DNA from: Wocania arenilitoris
GTDB taxonomy: Bacteria; Bacteroidota; Bacteroidia; Flavobacteriales; Flavobacteriaceae
DNA: 34,931 nt
Direction: 5' to 3'
NCBI RefSeq assembly: GCF_021728535.1
Contig: NZ_JAKKDU010000002.1
Location: 1 to 34,931 of the forward strand
The translations under genes and the position numbers were made by a program. Below the pieces are notes generated by a model. The model was not told the origin of the DNA and ran no database searches. It saw only the letters and a program-made list of their open reading frames with translations. Within the stretch, counting starts at the first letter, position 1; each line of letters starts with the position of its first letter. Shown one piece after another: positions 18,220 to 26,074 of the stretch.

Positions 18220-19677
18220 TTAATTATATACAAATTGCACTGTAACGGTTGAGGCTTTATTAAGCTTTACCCTTGTCCAATGAGCAGAGTATCCGTCTGG
18301 AAATTCATAATGTAAATAGCCATCAGCCGCGACTTTAAACTTCTTATACGTATGCCACTGTTCATTACCCATAACATCTACCTCAATTTCAAATTCTATA
18401 TCTTCTTTACCTTGATTGATAAAGTGTACGGTTTTTTTATCAAAACCCGTCATAAGAAATGGATCAGAGGGCGTATCTGCACTTATCTTTTCATCTTGCC
18501 AAACTGCTCCCCATCCTGTTGGCTTACCATAACTCCACAAATCGTCTATGTTTTGAAAAAGCAATCCAGATTGCGGCTGTCCTACCCCATGATCTGTTTG
18601 ATCTCCTGCCATAACAAATAATCCTCTCCAAAAAACAAAATCGGGAACAATTCTTAAATGATACGATATGGGTTTTATTCCCCAAACATGACCGCTATAA
18701 GTCATCATTGGCAATTCATAGAATATACCGTGAACATCCATTATAAAACGCTCGGTTTGTACCTCTCTGATTCTCATCCATTCGGTATTCCAAGCATGAT
18801 CAAACGAATGACTTCCTTTAGGTAATCTATATCTTTTCCATTCTTTTGTTCTATCGTTAAAGCACTTTAAGATAACCGATTTTTTATCCCATCCTGTCGC
18901 AAATATTGGATCTCCATAAATGGATTGCCCTTTATGCGTTTCACTGTTTTTTCCACCAACACCAATAAAAGCGGTTTTTTCAAGAATTGTCCATTTTTTA
19001 CTTTTACCATCCCACTCAGCAAGTCTTCCTGCAAAAGATTCTCTTGTATAATCTCGCTCATCGTATGAGTTATTTGCCACAACTACTCTACCATTTCCTG
19101 TATGCCCGTCTTTAAAATGTACATATCCTGTTTCTGGAATTTCTAATTCTTGATATAAGTCAAATAATTGTTTCGCCTCCAAAGTATTAACATCACACTC
19201 AAAAAATAAGCCTTCCATAGTAAGAAAGTACACCTTATTTTCAGGATCTATTAAATGTTCCATGGTTGCTGCCAGTCGATGTTTTGACAGTTCTAAACAT
19301 GTTTTTACTTTTCCATTTTTATCTATAAAATGAGGGCCAATAATCGCTTGTTCTGAAGGGTTGTGAACCATTCTGTTAGCAAAAGTTCCGGTAACACTCT
19401 GCGGATGCTTTACCATACTCATGTCGTCACTTATCTCATAAAGCCCTAAACCCGTACCTTTAATATGAGCCACATATCCAATCATCCATAATTTATCGGC
19501 CCATGGCATTAAAGCGCCAATACCACTCTCACTACGGTCTTTATCGGACGCTCCTAAAATAGTAAGGTTAGGGAAAACCCCATTTATATTGATTGGTTTA
19601 TCATGAAGTCTATTTTGTGCAAATCCATTTGTAAATACACATATGGTTAAAATTGTTACTGTTATTATATTTCTCAT
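18220..19677 (-). CDS. Secreted protein of unknown function, PUL-associated
   Basis: A 485-residue protein with a type I signal peptide (cut expected after FTNGFA before QNRL). No catalytic family was recognised. Recurring short segments with W, G and aromatic residues (ALMPWADKLWMIGYV, EGLFFECDVNTLEAKQLFDL, GRLAEWDGKSKKWTILE, TGWDKKSVILKCFNDRTKEW) look like blades of a beta-propeller covering most of the protein. The last 80 residues (KTVHFINQGKEDIEFEIEVD... onward) read as a beta-sandwich. It lies between a sulfatase and the CstA-like gene on the same strand. It may bind or cleave the polysaccharide, but that rests only on context; no domain motif supports it. Confidence 0.7.
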   Translation of the reverse strand: MRNIITVTILTICVFTNGFAQNRLHDKPININGVFPNLTILGASDKDRSESGIGALMPWADKLWMIGYVAHIKGTGLGLYEISDDMSMVKHPQSVTGTFANRMVHNPSEQAIIGPHFIDKNGKVKTCLELSKHRLAATMEHLIDPENKVYFLTMEGLFFECDVNTLEAKQLFDLYQELEIPETGYVHFKDGHTGNGRVVVANNSYDERDYTRESFAGRLAEWDGKSKKWTILEKTAFIGVGGKNSETHKGQSIYGDPIFATGWDKKSVILKCFNDRTKEWKRYRLPKGSHSFDHAWNTEWMRIREVQTERFIMDVHGIFYELPMMTYSGHVWGIKPISYHLRIVPDFVFWRGLFVMAGDQTDHGVGQPQSGLLFQNIDDLWSYGKPTGWGAVWQDEKISADTPSDPFLMTGFDKKTVHFINQGKEDIEFEIEVDVMGNEQWHTYKKFKVAADGYLHYEFPDGYSAHWTRVKLNKASTVTVQFVYN

Positions 19678-19777
19678 ATCGTTTTGTTTGTTAATGATTT
19701 TATTTTAAAATTTATAATTACTTGTGCTTGGTGTCTTTTTAACTTATTTTGATTTCTTAAATAATAGATTTATATTT

Positions 19778-21379
19778 TTAATCTATTCCATCCTGATCAG
19801 GGTTTCTTTTTTTAAAAAAGTTTATACGTTTATCCCAACCAAAATGGGGTTGAACAGGGAGAACATTATTTTTATTTGCCCAAAACATCCATTTCTTTTT
19901 CAATTTTTCTACCTTATCTGGATACAGCAAGGAAAGATCTTTTAACTCAAATGGGTCTTGCAATAAATTTATAAGCTCCCAAGAATTTGGAGAGGTATTG
20001 CGTACTAACTTCCAGTTGTTGGAAATAATAGCACTCTTAACTTCATGCTCAAAAAATAAATCTCTTTCTTTTAAAGGTATATTTTCCATAGCAGGTGTTA
20101 TGCTTATTCCATCTGGCGGAGCAATAGAGCTGCCATTAAAAGTTAGAGGGTATTCTATATTAGCCAGACTCAGACAAGTAGGGAGAATATCTGTAATATG
20201 AATTAATTCTCTTTTTATCATGCCTTTCTGATTCGAATATTTTTTTGGGTTATGTATAATAAAAGGGGAACTAATCCCACCATTAAAGACATAAGATTTA
20301 TAACTTCTATATGGGGTATTGCTCAAATCGGCTGCTAACTTTGATATCTCTCCACCTTCCATAGTAGCTCCATTATCGCTTAGAAATAATATTGTGGTAT
20401 TATCGTATATTCCTTTCTTTTTTAAGGCATCAATAATCAATCCTATTCCATCATCTACGATTTCTACCATGGCAGCATATGTTGCCATTTCCTTTACCCA
20501 TTCAGCCTTTTTTTTATCTTCAAGGGTTTTCCAGTCAGGTCTTTCGAAATTATATTCTTTTTGGTGTACTGGCAATTCCAATGAGTCAGTAATAATCCCC
20601 TCCTCTTTCATGCGTTTATACCTAGCTTTTCGTAAAACATCATAGCCAACCTTATAACGATCCAAACATGTTTCAACCCTTTCTTTAGGTGCTTGTAGCG
20701 GCCTGTGGGGTGCAAAGTGAGCGACATATAAGAACATTGGTTTTTTGCTATCATGTTTTTCAATAAAACTAACGGCATTATTTGTTATGGCGGTAGTATA
20801 ATAATAATCAGCAGGTAATGAATCTATTCGGTGAGTATTTCTAACAAGAGAAGGAACATCATTGTATTTTTTAACCCCTCCATCAAGTCCTCCGTAACTT
20901 TCATCAAACCCTCTTTGAACTGGCCAGCTGCCATTGGGAAGACTCTTAGGATCGTTAAAATTCCCGTCCAAAGTTAGATGCCATTTTCCCGAGAGGTAAG
21001 TGCCGTATCCATTTTCTTTAAGAATTTCTGCTATTGTTGGTACTTTATTAGAAAGTTGCCCTCGGTATCCAGGACGATGTTCGTCAACAGCTGTCATCCA
21101 TCCCATCCCCACAGCATGTTGGGTGCGTCCTGTCATCAACGCTGCACGACTAGGGCAACACCGCCCAGCATTCTTAAATTGAGAAAACCGAACACCATTT
21201 CTAGCCAGTTTATCAATATTTGGTGTTTTTATTTCTCCCCCATAGCAACCTAGATCACTAAAACCCATATCATCCACCATGATAAGAACTATATTTGGCT
21301 TTTTTATTTCTTCCTGAGCTAATAATAAGAATGAGAATGTCATCAAAGTAGCTAGTGATATTAGTTTTTTACTTTTCAT
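19778..21379 (-). CDS. S1-family sulfatase, secreted (CCPSR type)
   Basis: A 533-residue sulfatase with a type I signal (…FSFLLLAQEE) and no lipobox, unlike most of its neighbours, so it is probably soluble in the periplasm. D36/D37 lie in MVDDMGFSD. The nucleophile motif is CCPSRAALMTGR: Cys74 is the residue expected to become formylglycine and Cys75 fills the variable position. SGKWHLTLDG and FLSDNGATMEGGEIS follow. The CCPSRA motif and the long insert with H-Q-K-E-Y-N-F (about 270-280) match arylsulfatases of the Pseudomonas aeruginosa AtsA-like group (probably S1_4). That group acts on aryl and sugar sulfates; the natural target here is unknown. Confidence 0.93.
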   Translation of the reverse strand: MKSKKLISLATLMTFSFLLLAQEEIKKPNIVLIMVDDMGFSDLGCYGGEIKTPNIDKLARNGVRFSQFKNAGRCCPSRAALMTGRTQHAVGMGWMTAVDEHRPGYRGQLSNKVPTIAEILKENGYGTYLSGKWHLTLDGNFNDPKSLPNGSWPVQRGFDESYGGLDGGVKKYNDVPSLVRNTHRIDSLPADYYYTTAITNNAVSFIEKHDSKKPMFLYVAHFAPHRPLQAPKERVETCLDRYKVGYDVLRKARYKRMKEEGIITDSLELPVHQKEYNFERPDWKTLEDKKKAEWVKEMATYAAMVEIVDDGIGLIIDALKKKGIYDNTTILFLSDNGATMEGGEISKLAADLSNTPYRSYKSYVFNGGISSPFIIHNPKKYSNQKGMIKRELIHITDILPTCLSLANIEYPLTFNGSSIAPPDGISITPAMENIPLKERDLFFEHEVKSAIISNNWKLVRNTSPNSWELINLLQDPFELKDLSLLYPDKVEKLKKKWMFWANKNNVLPVQPHFGWDKRINFFKKRNPDQDGID

Positions 21380-21722
21380 ACCTATAGTTTGTTTTTTCTA
21401 ATTTATTAATTGAATATTTTAACCCTTAAAAGTTTTAATGATTATCAAATTATTTTTAGTTAGCTTCTCCTTTACATGAAACTAAAAATATAAATTCAAT
21501 TACAAACAATATATTGCTACACTTCTTCATTTATGTTTAGTCATTTAAGTTTCTATATGTTTTCACTTTTGTATGAACTCTTATTTGAATTTTATCTTTA
21601 CTATTTAGTTGAGTAACTCTCATTAATATAGTTAGCTTTCTAGTTTCTAAGTCGTTTGCTATTTGTTTTCTGACAATACTGTAAACTACAGACAACTAAA
21701 TTGATGTGTTTATCTCTTTTCT
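21380..21722. other. Gap between two sulfatases, no gene seen
   Basis: A 343-bp AT-rich stretch. No frame longer than a few tens of codons looks coding, and no hairpin followed by T was found. One CTCCTTTACAT at about 21467-21477 resembles a half-site of the direct repeats at 25603-25624, lying about 90 bp upstream of the sulfatase start at 21379. It is a single copy, so this may be chance. Confidence 0.35.
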
Positions 21723-23306
21723 TCATTTTATTGCCTCGTTATGCGTAAAATATAATTCCTCCACATTATGTTTTTTAATTGGATAGTCAAGATACAATGG
21801 CGCTTTATGGGTTTGTATCCACTCCTGATATGCGCGAATCATTTCTTCTACTTTTTCGGGATATTGATCTGCGAGATTGTTTTGTTCACCAATATCTTCA
21901 GAAAGGTTAAAAAGATGGTAAGAAGCATCTTTCCCACGACGATAGAGCTTCCAATCCCCTTTTCGGGAGGAAATCTCTAACCAATCACCGTACAAATTAC
22001 TGCCATAAGCTAACGCTTTAAATCGATACCAATGGAAAGATCGTTCCACAACCTGTCCCTGCATCAAAAAAGGCAGAATGTTGCTTCCATCATATTCTCT
22101 ATCTGTAGGCAAATTTCCACCAGCTACAGATACAGCGGTAGGCAGAATATCTAGTGAAGAAACAATACCATTATAATCCACTCCCTTTGGGAGAACACCT
22201 GGCCACGACATAAGAAATGGCACACGAATTCCTCCCTCTAAAGCATCTCCTTTATTACCCCTTAGCGGTAAATTACTCGCCACCATTGGTGTGTGGTTTT
22301 CAGGTGCAGGCACCGCATATTCGTCTCCCACAAATCGATGATTAAATCTGCCGTCGCCTCCATTATCACTCAAAAATACAATCAATGTATTCTCGGTTAA
22401 TTTTTCGTCTTCCAATGTCTTTAGAATTTGACCTACGCCTTCATCTAAAGCATTAACCATAGCAGCATAAATCTTCCTATTTTTCAAGTAAGAATCTACC
22501 TGACTTTTATCTTTAATGAAACTCGTATCAAAATTAACATTCTCAACCCTTTTTAAATATTTTTCAGTAGCTTGAAACGGATCGTGAGGAGCATTATAAG
22601 ATAGGTGTAAAAAGAATGGGTTTTCCTTATTCTTTTTAATAAAATTAACAGATTCGTCACTCAATACATCGGTAATATATCCTTCTTTACCCATATATTT
22701 TGGATCGGGTTTACCATTTAACTCCAGCCAAGAGGTATAATCTTCGAACCATTCGGTGTCCGCATCAGAATTCCAGTGAGGGGTATCTTTTAATTCATCC
22801 AAATGGTATTGATGCCCTCCTCCCACAAATCCAAAAAAGTGATCAAAACCTCTTTTTAGGGGATGGAATATTCTGTTTTTCCCCAAATGCCATTTTCCAA
22901 TTACTGCCGTAGTATAATCTTGTTTTTTTAACAAATCAGCAATTGTTAACTCACTTAACGGAAGCCCTTCTATGGTATCGTTCTTGTGTGGATTAGCCTG
23001 AACTCCAAATCTGCGCTGATACCGTCCCGTAATCAATCCAGCACGTGAAGGCCCACAATAGGGATGGGTAACATAAGCATTTGTACATCGCAACCCACTT
23101 TCGGCCAGCTTATCTAGGTTAGGCGTAGGAACTTCTAGGCTACCATTAAACCCCACATCGTTATACCCTAAATCATCAGCCAAGATCACTATAATATTAG
23201 GCTTTAAGGTTGAGGATTCAACTTCTTTTGAAGTTTTTTTAGACGTACAAAAAGTGAAGCAAAAAACTGCCAGAACTATTAACGATATCACTTTAATACA
23301 TTTCAT
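21723..23306 (-). CDS. S1-family sulfatase, lipoprotein (CGPSRAG type)
   Basis: A 527-residue lipoprotein sulfatase (lipobox FTFC, Cys20). It has D44/D45 in ILADDLGYND, nucleophile Cys84 in CGPSRAGLITGRYQRRFG, GKWHLGKN, and LSDNGGDGRFNHRFVGDEYAV, a longer loop after the DN motif than in the other sulfatases here. The CxPSRAG..TGRYQ.RFG pattern is common in sulfatases from algal-polysaccharide loci, including groups near S1_19, S1_20 and S1_28; the exact group is not resolved. A complete frame ends in KKHNVEELYFTHNEAIK. A 274-bp gap upstream contains a degenerate Bacteroidetes intergenic repeat and a 343-bp gap follows, so it may form its own unit. Confidence 0.93.
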   Translation of the reverse strand: MKCIKVISLIVLAVFCFTFCTSKKTSKEVESSTLKPNIIVILADDLGYNDVGFNGSLEVPTPNLDKLAESGLRCTNAYVTHPYCGPSRAGLITGRYQRRFGVQANPHKNDTIEGLPLSELTIADLLKKQDYTTAVIGKWHLGKNRIFHPLKRGFDHFFGFVGGGHQYHLDELKDTPHWNSDADTEWFEDYTSWLELNGKPDPKYMGKEGYITDVLSDESVNFIKKNKENPFFLHLSYNAPHDPFQATEKYLKRVENVNFDTSFIKDKSQVDSYLKNRKIYAAMVNALDEGVGQILKTLEDEKLTENTLIVFLSDNGGDGRFNHRFVGDEYAVPAPENHTPMVASNLPLRGNKGDALEGGIRVPFLMSWPGVLPKGVDYNGIVSSLDILPTAVSVAGGNLPTDREYDGSNILPFLMQGQVVERSFHWYRFKALAYGSNLYGDWLEISSRKGDWKLYRRGKDASYHLFNLSEDIGEQNNLADQYPEKVEEMIRAYQEWIQTHKAPLYLDYPIKKHNVEELYFTHNEAIK

Positions 23307-23372
23307 AATTATACTTCTTGGTTATTTATTTAATTTGAATTGAATATCTGTTATTAGTAATAATTTACGTTC

Positions 23373-23449
23373 TGTCATTAAGAACAGAACAAAGCTTAGT
23401 GTAGAATCTTAAGATTATCAAAAAGATTCCTTCTTTTATCGGAATGACA
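23373..23449. repeat. Degenerate GTCATTCC...GGAATGAC intergenic palindrome
   Basis: The left arm starts TGTCATTAAGAAC and continues to TAGAATCTT; the right arm reads AAAGATTCC ... CGGAATGACA. This is the layout of a repeat family frequent between genes in Flavobacteriia, with arms beginning GTCATTCCGA. This copy is decayed in the left arm. It lies between two sulfatase genes and has no evident role. Confidence 0.55.
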
Positions 23450-23580
23450 AAATCCACTTTTATTGCATTATGTCACAATAAGGATATTCAAAAATTTGAT
23501 GTCTAATTTTCAAAATCAACTTATAAGAGTTCACTTTTTACTAACATTAAACATTTAGTAATATTATTCATTACAATATC

Positions 23581-25134
23581 TCAAAACGCTCCTTTTCGTT
23601 TTATTTTATTAAGCAATAAAGATAAGTCTTCAACTTTTTGAGGATACTCATTATATAAATTGTTTTGTTCCAAAACATCCTCACTTATGTTGTATAATTG
23701 CCCTTCATATTCATTTATTTGACCTTCTGGATCATGCCATTTGGAATAACCCGACCCACCAGCTTTTGTTAAGATTAATTTCCAATCACCCTGCCGTACG
23801 GCAAACTTGCCTTCTCCAGAGTGATGAATGATCTGCTCTCTAACTTTAATCTGAGGATTCTCCAAAGTTCCAAAAAGGCTGTAACTGTCTATTCCCTGAT
23901 TTTTATTTTTTTCTTGTTTTGTCAAATCACATGCAAAACTATACCAATCAGTAAGACAAACTACTTGATTGTTTTGGGTATTAGGTTTTACTCTATCAGG
24001 CCAGCGAACAATCATGGGAACTCGATGACCTCCTTCCCAAATATCGCCTTTTAAACCTCGTAAATCTCCATTAGCTTTGTGATTAAATTGTCTTATAACC
24101 TCTCCACAGCCTTTATAGTAATCATTCCCTTTAGGGTCAAATACTCTTGCAGGTGATCCATTGTCACTGGTAAAAACTAATATGGTCTTTTCGTCTATTC
24201 CCAAGTTTTGTAGTTTGGCACATATTTTCCCTATCGTATTATCTACGTCTACAACAAAATCGCCATATAGACCTGCTTGACTTTTGCCTTTAGCATCTTC
24301 CGTAGGTAAGAGAGGAACATGAGGTGCAGTTAGAGCATAATACAGAAAGAATGGCTTCTCCTTTTTGCTAACCTCATCTAGGTAAGCTAAAACTTTATTT
24401 TCCAAAAGTGGGTAAACATTATTGATGCTCCATCCTTCTTGAAACCACCCGTTATTACCATAAAGACTATCAGGCTTTTTTAGGGTAGGAACTTGTCCTT
24501 CAATTACACCGTTTTCCCAAAAACAATAAGGCGGAAAGTTCGGCGCATCAAAACCGTAACTGTAATCAAAACCTGCATTAATAGGGCCTCCTGGAATACC
24601 TTTTGATAAATCAATCCTATCATCTCTGTCGTGCGCTCTCCACAAACCATGAATTTGCCATTTCTTAGGATAATTCTCGTGTACTTGCCAATCAAATCCT
24701 AAGTGCCATTTTCCAATATGCGCTGTTTCATATCCTGCATTTAGAAACACCTGTCCAATAGTTTGAATTGAATCTTCAATTAGTTCCAAATCATAGGATT
24801 GCAGAACCCCTTTTTTTAACCTAGATCTCCATGCATACTGTCCTGTTAAAATTCCGTACCGTGTTGGCGTGCATAAAGATGAAGGGGTATGGGCGTCTGT
24901 AAAACGCATACCTTCATTAGCAAGTTTATCTAAATAAGGTGTGGGTATTTTTGATTCTTCATTATAGCATTTAAGGTCTCCGTAACCTAAATCATCAGCC
25001 AAGATGAATATAACATTAGGTTTGGAAGGAGCTGTAGTTTTTGTCTTTACTGGCTTTTTTTCTACAGAAATACATCCAGAAAAACACAATAGAAAAATTG
25101 AACCGATTAAAAACTTATTATTTACAAACATCAT
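23581..25134 (-). CDS. S1-family sulfatase, lipoprotein (CTPTRYG group), first gene of the minus convoy
   Basis: A 517-residue lipoprotein sulfatase (lipobox CFSGC, Cys21). It has D47/D48 in ILADDLGYGD, nucleophile Cys88 in [29 protein letters not shown], and FTSDNGSPARVFDPKG. It shares the active-site block, the GKSQAGLYGDFV segment and the GDLRGLKGDIWEGGHRVP segment with the sulfatases at 2769-4376 and 12428-13909. The start at 25134 is preferred; the next ATG, one codon in, is equally possible. It is the first intact gene downstream (minus sense) of the conserved control block at 25427-25640, but a broken GH95-like gene lies between, so it may be transcribed through that relic. Confidence 0.94.
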   Translation of the reverse strand: MMFVNNKFLIGSIFLLCFSGCISVEKKPVKTKTTAPSKPNVIFILADDLGYGDLKCYNEESKIPTPYLDKLANEGMRFTDAHTPSSLCTPTRYGILTGQYAWRSRLKKGVLQSYDLELIEDSIQTIGQVFLNAGYETAHIGKWHLGFDWQVHENYPKKWQIHGLWRAHDRDDRIDLSKGIPGGPINAGFDYSYGFDAPNFPPYCFWENGVIEGQVPTLKKPDSLYGNNGWFQEGWSINNVYPLLENKVLAYLDEVSKKEKPFFLYYALTAPHVPLLPTEDAKGKSQAGLYGDFVVDVDNTIGKICAKLQNLGIDEKTILVFTSDNGSPARVFDPKGNDYYKGCGEVIRQFNHKANGDLRGLKGDIWEGGHRVPMIVRWPDRVKPNTQNNQVVCLTDWYSFACDLTKQEKNKNQGIDSYSLFGTLENPQIKVREQIIHHSGEGKFAVRQGDWKLILTKAGGSGYSKWHDPEGQINEYEGQLYNISEDVLEQNNLYNEYPQKVEDLSLLLNKIKRKGAF

Positions 25135-25156
25135 TTATATTTTAATTATTAATAAA

Positions 25157-25434
25157 CTATTTTACAAAGTTGCATTCCATTCCATTCCATTCCATATTAT
25201 GATAACACGAAAGATCAAAAAAAATGAATATTGTAAAAGACATACTAAAATTGGCATCTTTTTTCCAAATTAACGAGCCTATTACACTATTAGCCAATGG
25301 TAAGCCTTCATCCCAGTTTTGGCTAAATCTTGAAAGACTAGATCATGTTCTCCAGAAGAAATTGTGATTCCTTTTTTATTTTTTAAATAGGATATATGGA
25401 ATACTAACAACAATAATTTAACTAGATTCTTCAT
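25157..25434 (-). pseudogene. Truncated, frameshifted 5' end of a GH95-like hydrolase gene
   Basis: Reading minus from an ATG at 25434 gives MKNLVKLLLLVF... (a signal-like start), then ITISSGEHDLVFQDLA. One base appears to be missing from an A-run at about 25320. In the next frame the text continues NWDEGLPLANSVIGSLIWK, the typical opening of GH95-type domains (compare PLGGGDIG in the gene at 14113-16572). The second frame stays open to a TAG at 25157 but loses resemblance after about 15 residues. The remaining 700 or so codons are absent. A four-copy ATTCC run (25174-25195) lies inside its end. Confidence 0.65.
25174..25195. repeat. ATTCC tandem repeat, four copies
   Basis: Perfect 5-bp tandem repeat ATTCC x4 plus AT. 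It lies about 40 bp upstream of the sulfatase start at 25134 (minus sense), between it and the conserved control block, so a change in copy number could alter leader spacing. No function is shown. Confidence 0.75.
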
Positions 25435-25566
25435 TTAAGCTTGACTTTTTATTTTATTAAATTGTTGTTTTATTTTGCAGAGATAAATTATTTTCTGAAT
25501 ACATGTTTAATTGCACTCAAATTAAAAGACTGATATTCAACCAAACGCTCAATGCGTTCTAAACTC

Positions 25567-25584
25567 AAAAATCATGAATTTTTT
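25567..25584. promoter_or_regulatory. Palindrome conserved in both control blocks
   Basis: AAAATCATGAATTTTT is nearly self-complementary around TCATGA. It is preserved in the inverted copy at about 33474-33490 while the flanking sequence has drifted. Plausible site for a dimeric regulator; the protein is unknown. Confidence 0.45.
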
Positions 25585-25602
25585 GATGAAATAGGTTATA
25601 AA

Positions 25603-25624
25603 CCTCCTTTACACCTCCTTTACA
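25603..25624. promoter_or_regulatory. 11-bp direct repeat, probable operator
   Basis: CCTCCTTTACA occurs twice in perfect tandem. The spacing of 11 bp places both half-sites on one face of the helix. The core CTTTACA-N4-CTTTACAT is also present, same spacing, in the inverted copy at 33435-33456, where bases between cores differ. Such spacing suits a response regulator or HTCS-type activator, which control many PULs; no regulator gene is in the window. Confidence 0.5.
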
Positions 25625-25639
25625 TTATTATTAAATAAT

Positions 25640-25673
25640 CCATATTGCGTTACTATTTTTTTAAACAATATGG
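25640..25673. repeat. Inverted repeat CCATATTG-N18-CAATATGG
   Basis: Perfect 8-bp arms at 25640-25647 and 25666-25673, about 400 bp upstream of susC. No T-run follows in either direction, so an operator or leader hairpin is more likely than a terminator. It is not present in control block copy B. Confidence 0.4.
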
Positions 25674-26014
25674 TGTTTTAGAGATTGTTATGATTTTAAA
25701 ACCTTTAAAAAGACTTGTTATAATTGCGTCTTATCATAAATTTTGATCTCATAGTTTTGAAAACATTGTCTCTATCCTTTCTCTCTTTTTTTAATAGAAA
25801 CAGAATAATGGTACATATAGGAATCGGACTCTAATCTACTCTCATATTAAGAGCCTTTAAAAGTAGAAAGCCTGAGCTGTTTGATATTTAATACAAAGAA
25901 CAAATAGCTAGTTTTTTAAATTAAAATATTTCCAACATAGTGAACAATTTTGAGCTTTGTTTTAGCAAACAAATATCTAATTTTAGAGCTTGTTAAGGTT
26001 GAGTAAAGGTTTAT

Positions 26015-26048
26015 TTTGTTTTTTTTTGTTAAAGTTTTAATAGTTTTG
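26015..26048 (+). promoter_or_regulatory. Possible Bacteroidetes promoter of susC
   Basis: TAGTTTTG at 26041-26048 matches the -7 element TAnnTTTG, and a TTTG at 26015-26018 lies 22 bp before it as a -33 element; the usual gap is about 19-21 bp. Transcription would start near 26055, giving a leader of about 20 bases before the ATG at 26075. Confidence 0.45.
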
Positions 26049-26074
26049 AAAAACGTTAACTAAAAATATTTTAT

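Larger units (their letters stand above)
25427..25640. promoter_or_regulatory. Conserved control block, copy A
   Basis: This segment matches the reverse complement of 33422-33721 along its length. Shared pieces, in order, are TTCTTCAT, TTAAGCTTGACTTT, TTGTTTT(A/G)TTTTGC, GAATACATGTT, CGCTCAATGC, AAACTCAAAAA, the palindrome-like AAAATCATGAATTTTT and the CTTTACA pair. Copy B has an extra stretch of about 100 bp after AAACTCAAAAA. In both copies the block ends at an ATGAAGAAT start codon, so it looks like the promoter region of one ancestral MKN(L/I)V... gene. At this copy it points leftwards, toward the sulfatase convoy. Confidence 0.7.

Noticed and set aside
18026-18223. Plus-strand open frame of 65 codons with two hydrophobic stretches between two minus-strand genes
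   Set aside because: It lies in a very AT-rich 200-bp leader opposite to all neighbours. It lacks a visible promoter, and its hydrophobicity is explained by T-rich composition. Chance frame more likely than a gene.
23373-23449. The palindrome as a transcription terminator between two sulfatases
   Set aside because: The arms are interrupted, and no T-run follows on the minus strand. A degenerate dispersed repeat explains it better.
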